Source of the DNA: Plastoroseomonas arctica
GTDB taxonomy: Bacteria; Pseudomonadota; Alphaproteobacteria; Acetobacterales; Acetobacteraceae
Length of the DNA stretch: 64,000 bases
Assembly (NCBI RefSeq): GCF_018128965.1
Contig: NZ_JAAEDH010000005.1
Location: forward strand, 62,001 to 126,000
Reading direction: 5' to 3'
Below the pieces are notes generated by a model. That model did not search any database and had not been told where the DNA came from. It was given only the letters and a program-made list of their open reading frames with translations. Numbering within the stretch: the stretch's first letter is position 1; each line of letters begins with the position of its first letter. This document shows positions 53,463-61,575 of this stretch, piece by piece. The position numbers were made by a program, and so were the translations under genes.

Positions 53463-54079
53463 CAGTGGCCCATCAGCCCGAGCAGGCGGTGGCTGTCCTC
53501 GTAAATCATCTTCAGGCCGATCCAGACGATGAGTGCGACGCCGACATAGGCGATCCAGCGGTAGCGCTCGAGCAGCTTGGAGATGAGCGTGGCGGCGAGG
53601 CCCATCAGCAGGATGGAGATGATCAGGCCGAGGATGAGCATGGGCGTGTTGCCATGCGCGGCGCCGGCGACGGCGAGGACGTTGTCGAGGCTCATCGACA
53701 CGTCGGCGATGACGATCTGGCGGAGGGCGACCGCCATCGTCTTCACTTCATGGGGCGTGTGGGTGCCGGCCTCGTTGGCCTTGTCCTCGGTGCGGAGCTC
53801 CTTGAAGAAGCCGTAGGCGATCCAGAGCAGCAGCAGGCCACCGACCATGAGCAGGCCGGGGATGGCGAGGAGCTGCACGGCGGCGAGGCTGAGGATGATG
53901 CGCAGGACGACTGCCAGCACCATGCCGATCATGATGGCCTTCTGGCGCTGGGCGGCGGGCAGGCCGGCGGCGGCGAGTGCGATCAGGACGGCGTTGTCGC
54001 CCGAGAGGATGATGTTCACGCCGAGGATTTCGGTGAGCGTGAACCAGTTCCAGCTCTCCCAGAGGGCGTTGAGATCCAT
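53462..54079 (-). CDS. TerC family integral membrane protein (first of pair)
   Basis: The 205-residue protein has about six membrane segments and the TerC acidic motifs G-D-N-A (NIILSGDNAVLIAL) and S-L-D-N (ADVSMSLDNVLAV). Relatives (YjbE, Alx, MeeY) export manganese or aid metalation of secreted proteins. It is close in sequence to the second TerC gene upstream but lacks the longer loop of that protein. The stop overlaps the lipoprotein ATG, so the two are coupled. Confidence 0.88.
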   Translation of the reverse strand: MDLNALWESWNWFTLTEILGVNIILSGDNAVLIALAAAGLPAAQRQKAIMIGMVLAVVLRIILSLAAVQLLAIPGLLMVGGLLLLWIAYGFFKELRTEDKANEAGTHTPHEVKTMAVALRQIVIADVSMSLDNVLAVAGAAHGNTPMLILGLIISILLMGLAATLISKLLERYRWIAYVGVALIVWIGLKMIYEDSHRLLGLMGH

Positions 54080-54171
54080 GAGGCGACGTCTCCGGCGAGC
54101 GTGGTGTTGCGTTGGCCGAAGCGATTAGCACGAGCCCTGCGGGAGTAAAGCGGCGGCGCGCCGCCCGCCGC

Positions 54172-54193
54172 CCGTAGAATTGTTAAACTACGG
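54172..54193. terminator. Weak hairpin between the two terC-like genes
   Basis: CCGTAG / CTACGG is a 6-bp stem with a 10-base AT-rich loop, 7 bases beyond the stop of the upstream terC-like gene. It is only a candidate terminator because there is no clear T-tract on the minus strand. Confidence 0.3.
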
Positions 54194-54200
54194 CAAGTTT

Positions 54201-54974
54201 TCAGCCATGCGCCCGTTCCGGGCCGCGCTGGGCGTCGCGCACCAGGCCGCCCACGAAGGTGACGATGGTGGTGTAGATGACGAGTTGCACCAGCGTCGCC
54301 GCGACCCAGAGCCATGCCGGGAAGATGTCCGGCCGCGCGAGGAAGCCCATGGGCAGCATCAGGAAGGCGTAGTTCTCCGGCACCTGGTTCGCGACCTCCA
54401 CCGAGCCCGACAGGATCATGTCGAAGGCCACGTAGACGATGATGAGCAGGCCGACCCAGGCGATCCACTTGTGCTTCGTCAGCAGGTTGGCGATGAGCGA
54501 GGCAGCGACGCCCATCAGCACGACCGAGATCGCGAGGCCGACGATCAGGATGTAGGGGTGGTCCTTCGCCGCGCCGGCGACGGCGAGGACGTTGTCGAGG
54601 CTCATCGAGATGTCGGCGACCAGGATCTGGATGATCGCCTGGCGCATGGTCTTGCCCTGGGGCGCGGCTGCGCCGTCCAGGTCGGCATGTGCGGCGTGGT
54701 TCGGGCGGCGCAGCTCGCGGTACATCTTCCAGCACACCCACACCAGCAGCAGCCCGCCGACCAGGGTGATGCCGACGATCGCGAGAAGCTGCGCGGTGAT
54801 GGAGGCGAAGGCGATGCGCATCACGGTCGCGGCGATGATGCCCCACAGGATGGCCTTGCGCCGCTGTTCGGGCGCGAGGCCCGCGGCCGCCATGCCCACG
54901 ACGATCGCGTTGTCGCCCGCGAGGACGACATCGATCATCAGAACCTGCAGCAGCGGCACAACCCAATCGGGCAT
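54201..54974 (-). CDS. TerC family integral membrane protein (second of pair)
   Basis: The 257-residue protein has about seven membrane segments with G-D-N-A (DVVLAGDNAIVVGM) and S-L-D-N (ADISMSLDNVLAV) motifs. A charged loop (RRPNHAAHADLDGAAAPQGKTM) follows the third segment. The ATG at 54974 is preferred over an upstream TTG because GGAG lies 9 bases before it. A perfect 7-bp palindrome sits about 25 bases upstream. Manganese or other divalent-metal handling is inferred from the family. Confidence 0.87.
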   Translation of the reverse strand: MPDWVVPLLQVLMIDVVLAGDNAIVVGMAAAGLAPEQRRKAILWGIIAATVMRIAFASITAQLLAIVGITLVGGLLLVWVCWKMYRELRRPNHAAHADLDGAAAPQGKTMRQAIIQILVADISMSLDNVLAVAGAAKDHPYILIVGLAISVVLMGVAASLIANLLTKHKWIAWVGLLIIVYVAFDMILSGSVEVANQVPENYAFLMLPMGFLARPDIFPAWLWVAATLVQLVIYTTIVTFVGGLVRDAQRGPERAHG

Positions 54975-54997
54975 CTTGATCAACTCCGGACAATAGC

Positions 54998-55013
54998 GCG
55001 GTTAGATAACCGC
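54998..55013. promoter_or_regulatory. Palindrome GCGGTTA-ga-TAACCGC upstream of the TerC gene
   Basis: A perfect 7-bp dyad with a 2-base centre lies 24 bases upstream of the proposed TerC start on the minus strand. It could be an operator overlapping the leader, or a short RNA hairpin. The motif does not match the manganese riboswitch. Confidence 0.45.
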
Positions 55014-55173
55014 CATGCAATCTTTCCGCAACCCGAATGCGACCGGGAGGTTTCCTGCGCCTGTCGCATTGTCACGTGCGGTGGCTTTCGGCCTATCCTT
55101 GCGATGGCGCCCGCGGTCGCCACCTGAGCGGCCTTGATCGAGAGCGAAGCGCGAGACTTCGCGGAGGAACCAC

Positions 55174-56688
55174 ATGCCCGATGCCGTCACCACCGACCCG
55201 CGGCCGCACGCCATCATCATCGGCTCGGGCTTCGGGGGCCTCGCCGGCGCGGTGCGACTGGGTGCGCGCGGCTGGCGGGTGACGATCCTGGAGAAACTCG
55301 ATGCGCCGGGCGGGCGGGCCTACACCTACCATCAGGACGGGTTCACCTTCGACGCCGGGCCCACGATCATCACCGCGCCCTACCTGCTCGAGGAATTATG
55401 GGCGCTGTGCGGCCGAAAGCTGAGCGACGACATCGACCTGCGCAGCATCGACCCCTTCTACAAGATCCGCTTCGACGATGGCTCCACCTTCGCCTGCACC
55501 GCCGATGACGAGGCGATGCGGGCCGAGGTCGCCCGCTTCGAACCGGCCGACCTGCCGGGCTATGAGCGCTACATCCGCGACAGCGCCGAGATCTACCGCA
55601 TTGCCTTCGCGGAGCTCGCCGACCAGCCCTTCCATAAATTCACGACCATGCTGAAGAGCGCGCCGGACCTGATCCGCCTGGGCGGCGCCTTCTCGGTCTA
55701 TTCCAAGATCAGCCGCTATTTCCGCAACGAGAAGCTGCGCATTGCCTTCAGCTTCCATCCGCTGCTGATCGGCGGAAACCCCTTCACCACCACGGCCTAT
55801 TACTGCCTGATCCAGCACCTGGAGCGGAAGCACCGCGTGCACTACGCGATGGGCGGCACCGGCGCGCTGGTGAAGGGTCTCGTGACCCTTGCCGAAGGTC
55901 AGGGCGGGCGCCTCATCTGCGACGCCGAGGTCGCCGAGATCACCACCGATGGCACGCGGGCCACCGGCGTGCGCCTCGCATCCGGCGAAACCATCGCCAG
56001 CGACATCGTCGTCTCCAACGCCGATGTCGCCTGGACCTACACGAAGCTGCTGGCCAAGCACCCGCGCCGCCGCTGGACCGACGCGAAGTTCAAGCGCGCC
56101 AAATTCTCGATGAGCCTGTTCGTCTGGTACTTTGGCACAAACCGGCGCTTCGAGGATGTCTACCACCACACGATGGTGCTTGGCCCGCGCTACGGGGCGC
56201 TGCTGAAGGACATCTTCCAGCGGAAGATCCTGTCGGATGATTTCTCGCTCTACCTCCACCGCCCCACCGCGAACGATCCCTCGCTTGCGCCTCCGGGGTG
56301 CGATGCCTTCTATGTGCTGGCGCCGGTGCCGCACCTCGGCAGCGGCACCGACTGGGCGACCCACGCCGAGCCCTACCGCGCCGCCGTCCAGAAGCGCCTG
56401 GAGGAGACGGTGATGCCCGGCCTGGGCGAGGCCATCGTCACCTCGCGCATGCTCACGCCGCAGGATTTCCAGGACCGGCTGCTCTCGGTCAACGGCGCCG
56501 CCTTCTCGCTGCAGCCGCAACTGTTCCAGAGCGCCTGGTTTCGCCCGCACAACACGTCGGAGGAACTGCGCGACCTGTACTTCGTGGGCGCCGGCACGCA
56601 CCCGGGTGCGGGCGTGCCGGGCGTCATATCATCGGCGAAGATCCTCGACGAGCTGGTGCCGCACGGGTCCGTGAGAGCTAAAATTTAA
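55174..56688 (+). CDS. crtI: Phytoene desaturase (CrtI type)
   Basis: The 504-residue FAD enzyme has the N-terminal dinucleotide motif IIIGSGFGGLAGAVRLGARGWRVTILEK, DAGPTIITAPYLLEELW, HYAMGGTGALVKGLVTL, and the carotenoid-desaturase C-terminal signature YFVGAGTHPGAGVPGVISSAKIL. It converts phytoene to lycopene or neurosporene. crtB, which normally follows directly, is absent. The last few codons switch abruptly to AT-rich sequence (after HGSV), so the native C-terminus may have been altered by an insertion or deletion. Confidence 0.93.
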   Translation: MPDAVTTDPRPHAIIIGSGFGGLAGAVRLGARGWRVTILEKLDAPGGRAYTYHQDGFTFDAGPTIITAPYLLEELWALCGRKLSDDIDLRSIDPFYKIRFDDGSTFACTADDEAMRAEVARFEPADLPGYERYIRDSAEIYRIAFAELADQPFHKFTTMLKSAPDLIRLGGAFSVYSKISRYFRNEKLRIAFSFHPLLIGGNPFTTTAYYCLIQHLERKHRVHYAMGGTGALVKGLVTLAEGQGGRLICDAEVAEITTDGTRATGVRLASGETIASDIVVSNADVAWTYTKLLAKHPRRRWTDAKFKRAKFSMSLFVWYFGTNRRFEDVYHHTMVLGPRYGALLKDIFQRKILSDDFSLYLHRPTANDPSLAPPGCDAFYVLAPVPHLGSGTDWATHAEPYRAAVQKRLEETVMPGLGEAIVTSRMLTPQDFQDRLLSVNGAAFSLQPQLFQSAWFRPHNTSEELRDLYFVGAGTHPGAGVPGVISSAKILDELVPHGSVRAKI

Positions 56689-56776
56689 ATACAGAAACGT
56701 AGCGAAGATATGATCGATACGATCGCATATTGCCGTTAGGCTCATCCACTTCCCGACCGCGAGGGGTTGAGATGTC

Positions 56777-57424
56777 ATGCCACAGCTAGGACTGCCACGC
56801 ATTGTTGGAACCTACACCAATCAACTTACGGTTCGATTGTTCATCGCGTCCGGCAACGTGAACAGCGACTTGCAGTTTGTTAAGGCGTCGGTATCGAGGG
56901 CGCGCGAAATTCTGGCCCCCTACAACATCGGCCTTGCCGTCATTCCAGCCGGTGGCATGAGTGACAAGGAAGATATCGGGGTTTTTTCACACAATGGCCC
57001 GCTCTTCGTCGATGCGGCCGATGCCTACGGCCGGGACGGGACCTCGGCGCCCGGAGCGATGACAGCGAGAACCGAAGTCGGCCGGCTCATTTCGCAAGTT
57101 CCGCGTCCGCCCGTCATCGTCCTGTTCGGCAACAGCACGTCGACGCGCGCCCGCGGCTACACCGTTGAAAACAGCGGCTACGACTCCTTCTGCGCGATCA
57201 GCCTGGCAGGAAGCCAATCGAAAGTGACGATGCTGCATGAAATCGGCCATTGCGCGAACCTGCAACACTACATGGCGTGTCGCGATATAACGGACAGAAC
57301 GACCCAGGATGACCGGGACGTCATGGCGGAGGTCACCGACGCCAAGGCCGACCTCCGTGACAAATTCAGCGGCATGGAGCTCGGCCTGTTGAGAGGCGCC
57401 AGTTTCATGAGCCAGCTCGACTGA
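56777..57424 (+). CDS. Metzincin-like zinc metallopeptidase of unusual composition
   Basis: The 215-residue protein has an extended zinc motif H154-E-I-G-H-C-A-N-L-Q-H164 (HExxHxxNxxH, Asn where metzincins have Gly). A possible Met-turn follows at M183 (RDVMAEV). No signal peptide is evident. Codon use and base composition are visibly less GC-rich than in neighbouring genes, and an AT-rich leader (56689-56776) precedes it, which suggests horizontal transfer. Family not identified. Confidence 0.68.
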   Translation: MPQLGLPRIVGTYTNQLTVRLFIASGNVNSDLQFVKASVSRAREILAPYNIGLAVIPAGGMSDKEDIGVFSHNGPLFVDAADAYGRDGTSAPGAMTARTEVGRLISQVPRPPVIVLFGNSTSTRARGYTVENSGYDSFCAISLAGSQSKVTMLHEIGHCANLQHYMACRDITDRTTQDDRDVMAEVTDAKADLRDKFSGMELGLLRGASFMSQLD

Positions 57425-57432
57425 GCTGCGGC

Positions 57433-58071
57433 TCAGGCGACCGCCTTCACCTTCTTCCCCGCATCCGACGCCCGCCACAGATACCACGCCGCGATGGACC
57501 GGTAGGGCGCCCAGGCCTCGCCGATCGCGGCCAACTCCTTGGGCTTCAACTGCGCATCGGCCTTCGTGGCCAGGCGCCAGCCGTCGCGCACGCCGAAATC
57601 ATCCACCGGCAGGATGTCGCGCCGCCCCAGCGTGAAGATCAGCAGCATCTCCACCGTCCAGCGCCCCACCCCGCGCACCGCCACCAACCGCTCGATCAGC
57701 GCCGCATCATCCAGCTTCGCCGACGCCTCCAGACCCGGCACCAACCCGCCCACGGTCTTCTCCGCAATATCGCGAATGGCCAGCACCTTCGCCCCGGAAA
57801 ACCCGCATCCACGCAGCGCCTCCGCCGGCATCGCCAGCACCTGCTCCGCGGCCGGAAAATGCGGCCCCGGAAACAACTGGATGAACCGGCCCAGGATCGC
57901 CTCCGCCGCACGCCCATGCACCTGCTGGTGCGCAATGGCGCGGATCAACGCCTCATAGGGCTCGCGCGGCGTCGCCTCGAGCAGGCAGGGGCCGATCGCA
58001 CGAATCACGCCCTTCAACACCGCATCCCGCCGCAAATGCCGCAACGCCGCAGCTTCCACCATCGCCGCCAT
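57433..58071 (-). CDS. DNA-3-methyladenine glycosylase II (AlkA-like)
   Basis: The 212-residue HhH-GPD DNA repair protein contains PYEALIRAIAHQQVHGRAAEAILGRF, the helix-hairpin-helix and glycine-rich LVAVRGVGRWTVEMLLIFTLGRRDILPVDDFGVRDG, with the catalytic Asp in PVDDFG. It removes alkylated bases from DNA. The open frame runs on upstream through the repeat, but those residues are repeat-derived. ATGs at 58071 and 58062 are both possible; GAAGGG spacing favours the second slightly. Confidence 0.87.
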   Translation of the reverse strand: MAAMVEAAALRHLRRDAVLKGVIRAIGPCLLEATPREPYEALIRAIAHQQVHGRAAEAILGRFIQLFPGPHFPAAEQVLAMPAEALRGCGFSGAKVLAIRDIAEKTVGGLVPGLEASAKLDDAALIERLVAVRGVGRWTVEMLLIFTLGRRDILPVDDFGVRDGWRLATKADAQLKPKELAAIGEAWAPYRSIAAWYLWRASDAGKKVKAVA

Positions 58072-58417
58072 CCCTTCGCCGCTGAGACCGGGAAGGTGCA
58101 GGGTGGCGGGGAGGAAGGCCAGGGGGCGCTGCCCCCTGGACCCCCGCCGGGGATCGCGCCGATCCCCGGGCCCCTGCGTGTGTTGGTCCTGCGCTTGGAA
58201 GGTGGGCTCTGGGCTTTTATCAGAGCCTGTCATCGGGAGAGGGTGGCCGGGGAGCGATCACCAGATGAGAGCGCATGACGGCCACCCTCTCCCGATTACA
58301 GGCATTCCGGATCAACGACCCAGAACCAACCCTCCCAATCCCAAGAACCAACGAATGGAGGTCCAGGATCGACACGATCCTGGTGGGGGTCGAGGGGGCA
58401 AAGCCCCCCGCCTTGCT
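58072..58417. other. Gene-free stretch filled by a composite repeat
   Basis: This 346-base gap between alkA (start) and the permease gene (stop) holds no recognisable gene. Nearly all of it from 58113 is the composite repeat described separately, and the alkA promoter must lie near or within its left arm. Confidence 0.7.
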
Positions 58418-58420
58418 TCA
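58113..58420. repeat. Second long composite inverted repeat
   Basis: The left arm (about 58113-58200) and right arm (about 58330-58420) are diverged reverse complements and match the arms at 52.7 kb nearly word for word: GGGGGCGCTGCCCCC, CCGGGGATCG/CGATCCCCGG, CCAGGATCG/CGATCCTGG, and GGGGGCAAAGCCCCC. The right end carries the permease stop codon as TGAAGCAAGG (minus strand). The centre has a stem not shared with the other element. Confidence 0.88.
58225..58303. repeat. Central 24-bp inverted repeat of the 58.3-kb element
   Basis: Arms 58225-58248 and 58280-58303 pair over 24 positions with one mismatch (core ATCGGGAGAGGGTGGCC) around a 31-base loop. The sequence is unrelated to the central stem of the 52.7-kb element although the flanks are shared. 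Confidence 0.9.
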
Positions 58421-59818
58421 CCGCATCACCAGCATCGCCCCCGTCCCCGCCGCGAGGATGGCCACGAAGGAGGGCAGCAGCAGGCGCCAAAGTTGGCCGG
58501 GTTTGGTGCCGTCGTTGAGCAGTCCGCAGATCAGCGCGCAGACGGCGAAGCTCATGCCGGCTCCGGCGCCGCCGGCGAAGTTGTGCAGGGCCGGGGCGAG
58601 GAGTGGGGGCAGGTTGGCGGCGGCGCCGAGGGCGGCCTGGACGGTGACGAGGGCCGCGTTGGCGCCGACGTTGCTGCCGGTGACGAGGCCTGCGGCGAGG
58701 CCGAGGGGGGTCATGGCGTAGGGGGCGAGGGGGCCGAGCGTGGCGGCGGCTGCTTCGGCCAGCGCCGTGGTGGCGCCGGAGCCGGCGAGGATGCGGGCGA
58801 GCAGGACGTAGAGGAGCAGGGCGGCGGCGGGTTTTTGCGCGCGGCGTGCGGTGTCGCGCAGGCGGCGGAGCGTGTTGGGACGGAGTGCGAGGAGCGTGAG
58901 GGATACGGTCCAGAGCACGATGGCGACGTGGGTGATGGGGAAGGCGGGCAGGGTCTCGTAGGGGCGGAGCGCGGGTGGGCTGGGGATGAGGCGCGCGGCG
59001 AGGAGGGCGGTGGTGAGGATCAGGTAGGGGGTGAGGGTGCGGAGTGCGGCGCTGCGGGCGGCGGGCGAGCGCGGCGGGTCGAGCTGGTAGAGCACGGCGA
59101 GGAGCGGGATCCCGGTGGCGAGGATGCCGAGGATTTCGAAGGGCAGGATCCAGTGCCCACCGATCAGGATGGTTGCGGAGGCGGCGAGGATGCCGGTCTG
59201 GGCCAGTTTCTCGCGCGCGGGGACCGCGATGCCCGCCTTCGCGCAGAGGTGCCACAGCACCGGGCCGAGCATCAGCAGCCAGGCGGCGTTGGGGTAGGAG
59301 ATGACGTGCGCCATGGCCTGCACGGGCACGCCGACCAGCGTCGCGCCGAGCAGCGTGCCGGGTCCCAGCCCGCCCCAGGGGACGAGGCAGAGGGAGAGCA
59401 GGGCCATCGCGCCGGCGATGGGGCCGTTCAGGCCCATGGACCGCAGCGCGGCGAGGGCGAAGACCGCGCCGACGGCGAAGCCGGTCACGCTCTCCATGAA
59501 GGTGCCCATGAGCAGGCAGGCGGCGAAGATGCGGCGCGGCTCGGGTGTGGTGGTGGTCGCGGTCGCGGGGGCGGCGGTGGCGGCGTGGAACAGCAGCCCG
59601 CCGGTCATCACGCCGATGGGCTGCAGGGCGAGCCAGAGGCCGCGCAGCGTCTCGGTGCCGATGAAGTCGAGCGCGCCGGCGCCCGCGGGCAGCGAGGCGA
59701 GGGCGGCCGGGATGGACAGGGCGAGGGCGGCCAGGACCGCCGGCACCGGCCCGGCGCGGCCGGAGAGCAGCAGGCCGACCAGCACGACCAGCGGCGATGC
59801 CTGGAGGGCGAGGATCAT
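58418..59818 (-). CDS. L-lactate permease (LctP)-like transporter
   Basis: The 466-residue protein has about 12 membrane segments and LctP-family features: FMESVTGFAVGAVF, GLGPGTLLGATLVG, and LVTGSNVGANAALVTVQAAL near the C-terminus. Family members take up lactate or glycolate with protons. It is shorter than E. coli LctP (about 550 residues). The ATG at 59818 overlaps the EamA stop (ATGA); the longer upstream frame is only the EamA gene in another frame. The stop codon is in the repeat. Confidence 0.82.
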   Translation of the reverse strand: MILALQASPLVVLVGLLLSGRAGPVPAVLAALALSIPAALASLPAGAGALDFIGTETLRGLWLALQPIGVMTGGLLFHAATAAPATATTTTPEPRRIFAACLLMGTFMESVTGFAVGAVFALAALRSMGLNGPIAGAMALLSLCLVPWGGLGPGTLLGATLVGVPVQAMAHVISYPNAAWLLMLGPVLWHLCAKAGIAVPAREKLAQTGILAASATILIGGHWILPFEILGILATGIPLLAVLYQLDPPRSPAARSAALRTLTPYLILTTALLAARLIPSPPALRPYETLPAFPITHVAIVLWTVSLTLLALRPNTLRRLRDTARRAQKPAAALLLYVLLARILAGSGATTALAEAAAATLGPLAPYAMTPLGLAAGLVTGSNVGANAALVTVQAALGAAANLPPLLAPALHNFAGGAGAGMSFAVCALICGLLNDGTKPGQLWRLLLPSFVAILAAGTGAMLVMR

Positions 59819-60768
59819 CGCGGCGCCCGCGCCTCGGCAATGGTGATGATGGTGGCGCCGACGAGGATGACAGCCGCGCCGGCCCAGGCGGTGGCGTCGG
59901 GTGTCTCGGCGAAGATCAGCCAGCCGGCGAGGGTGACGATCGGCAGGCGCAGGTACTGGAAGGGCGCGACGGCGGAGGCTTCGCCCGCGCGGAAGGCTTC
60001 GGTCAGCAGCAGCAGGATGGTCGGCGTAATCAGGCCGAAGGCGGCGAGGATCAGCACGTCCGTCAGCGAGATCGGCTGCCAGAAATAGATGGCGAGCGGC
60101 GTGGCGCAGAGCGTGGTGATCAGGCCCACCCAGGCGATCACCGAGCGCGTCGATTCCGTGCGCGTCAGCGCGCGCGAGGACAGCGTGATCCCGCACCAGC
60201 ACAGCGCCGCACCGAGTGCGGCCGCGGCCCCGCCGAGCGGGATGTCCGTGCCCGGCCGCAGCATGATGGCGACGCCCATGAAGCCGGCCAGCGTCCCGGC
60301 CCAGCGCGCGGCGGTGACGCGCTCGCGCAGCAGCGGACCCGCGGCGAGCGTGGTGAACATCACGTTGGTGAAGGACAGCACCGTCGCTGTCGCGAGGTCG
60401 AGCAGCGCGAAGGACAGGAAATACAGCCCCCAGGTGCTGACCGAGGAAAACCCGCGCACCAGGTGCAGCGCGAGCCGCCGGGTGGCGAAGATGGCCAGGC
60501 CGGAGGCCGCGATGGTCGGCGCGATCCACACCACCTGGCCGAGCGAGCGCGCGAGCAGCTGCGTCGTGACGGGGATGCCGCGCTGGCTCATCCAGCGCGT
60601 GAACAGGATCTCCACCGTGAAGGCGATCGCGGCGATGGACATCAGGATGGCGCCGCGCAGATTGCCGGGCAGGGCGAGGAAGCGCGCGATCACCGTGCTT
60701 GGCTGGACAGGAAGTGGATCACTTGGGCGGTCCGGAACGCAAGATGTCTGGTGCTGCTTGAGGGGCAT
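59815..60768 (-). CDS. EamA/DMT superfamily transporter
   Basis: The 317-residue membrane protein has about ten hydrophobic segments in two EamA halves (FLALPGNLRGAILMSIAAIAFTVEILFTRWM and GGAAAALGAALCWCGITLSSRAL). Relatives export amino acids, nucleosides or other metabolites. A short soluble N-terminus of about 30 residues precedes the first segment, and a later start is possible. It is upstream of and coupled to the LctP-like gene, so the two may handle import and export around one metabolite. Confidence 0.87.
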   Translation of the reverse strand: MPLKQHQTSCVPDRPSDPLPVQPSTVIARFLALPGNLRGAILMSIAAIAFTVEILFTRWMSQRGIPVTTQLLARSLGQVVWIAPTIAASGLAIFATRRLALHLVRGFSSVSTWGLYFLSFALLDLATATVLSFTNVMFTTLAAGPLLRERVTAARWAGTLAGFMGVAIMLRPGTDIPLGGAAAALGAALCWCGITLSSRALTRTESTRSVIAWVGLITTLCATPLAIYFWQPISLTDVLILAAFGLITPTILLLLTEAFRAGEASAVAPFQYLRLPIVTLAGWLIFAETPDATAWAGAAVILVGATIITIAEARAPR

Positions 60769-60856
60769 CGGGACGCGCGACGAGGCGCCAGTGGATGGCG
60801 CCGCTGATCAGCGTCGCGATGGCGAGACTTACGCCCTTTGTCTGCCAGGGCAATGG

Positions 60857-60885
60857 GCGGGCGGGGCTTGCTGCCGACCGCCCGC
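60857..60885 (-). terminator. GC-rich hairpin after the zinc-ribbon gene
   Basis: GCGGGCGG and CCGCCCGC pair over 8 bp with a 13-base loop, 9 bases beyond the stop of the minus-strand gene at 60894. No T-run follows. Confidence 0.45.
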
Positions 60886-60893
60886 GCGGGACG

Positions 60894-61493
60894 TCACTTC
60901 TTCGATTTATTCGACTGTGAATTCGGCAGGCCAGTGCAGGTGGAACGCCGGATGACGATACGGATGCCAGCGGCGTTCTTGGGTGATTTCAGCACGACGA
61001 CGCCAAGGCTGGCCTTGATCGCCTCCATGACGACTTCCTGCGGCGGCACCGACCCGGCGCATTCCACCATGATCTGCCAATGGCTGACGCGCGCATTGTC
61101 CTTGCCGACCTGGCCCTGGATGTCGATCCAGAAGGTGCTGCCACTGCCCTCCCGGGTGCCCTGGTAGTCGATCGATACGGTGTCCTCCTTGGCGTGGTTC
61201 CAGATGGTGTACTGACCGCCCGCGCTGGTCGCCGCATTGTCGCTCATATGGGTCGTGAGGCAGTTCATGACAGCGCCGATGTAGTCGCTGACGTTTTTCA
61301 GATGGGCATTGCCGTTCGCAGTGACGGCGTTCGCGGTTTCGCTCACCGAGACCCAGGTGACCACCTGGACCGCGCCGCCGGTCGGCCCGCTCTTTGAGGC
61401 CTTCTTCATCGAGCAGATTTGGCACAGCCCGGGATTGGCACCCTGCGGCAATGTGGCAGCGCAGATGAAGCAGTAGTTTTCCACCGGTTCCAT
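60894..61493 (-). CDS. Orphan protein with N-terminal zinc ribbon
   Basis: The 199-residue protein begins with a CxxC...CxxC zinc ribbon (C8, C11, C24, C27: CFICAATLPQGANPGLCQIC), followed by a linker and a globular part with segments WVSVSETANAVTANGNAHLK, YIGAVMNCLTTHM and GSTFWIDIQGQVGK. No known domain was recognised for the rest. It ends with a Ser/Lys-rich tail (NSQSNKSKK). Composition is somewhat less GC-rich than the flanking genes. It is monocistronic with its own hairpin. Confidence 0.65.
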   Translation of the reverse strand: MEPVENYCFICAATLPQGANPGLCQICSMKKASKSGPTGGAVQVVTWVSVSETANAVTANGNAHLKNVSDYIGAVMNCLTTHMSDNAATSAGGQYTIWNHAKEDTVSIDYQGTREGSGSTFWIDIQGQVGKDNARVSHWQIMVECAGSVPPQEVVMEAIKASLGVVVLKSPKNAAGIRIVIRRSTCTGLPNSQSNKSKK

Positions 61494-61575
61494 GACTGCG
61501 CCCCTCAATGCGAAGCCAAATCGTTACACCATACTTGGACCCGATTTCAACCCAGGGGTGTACGCCACGCGCGGC

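Noticed and set aside
54080..55173. Manganese (yybP-ykoY) riboswitch upstream of the terC-like genes
   Set aside because: I looked for the conserved internal-loop sequences on the minus strand and did not find them; only short hairpins are present.
58072..58233. N-terminal extension of the AlkA-like protein to 266 residues
   Set aside because: The extra residues are encoded by the dispersed repeat, and family homology starts after the internal ATG codons.
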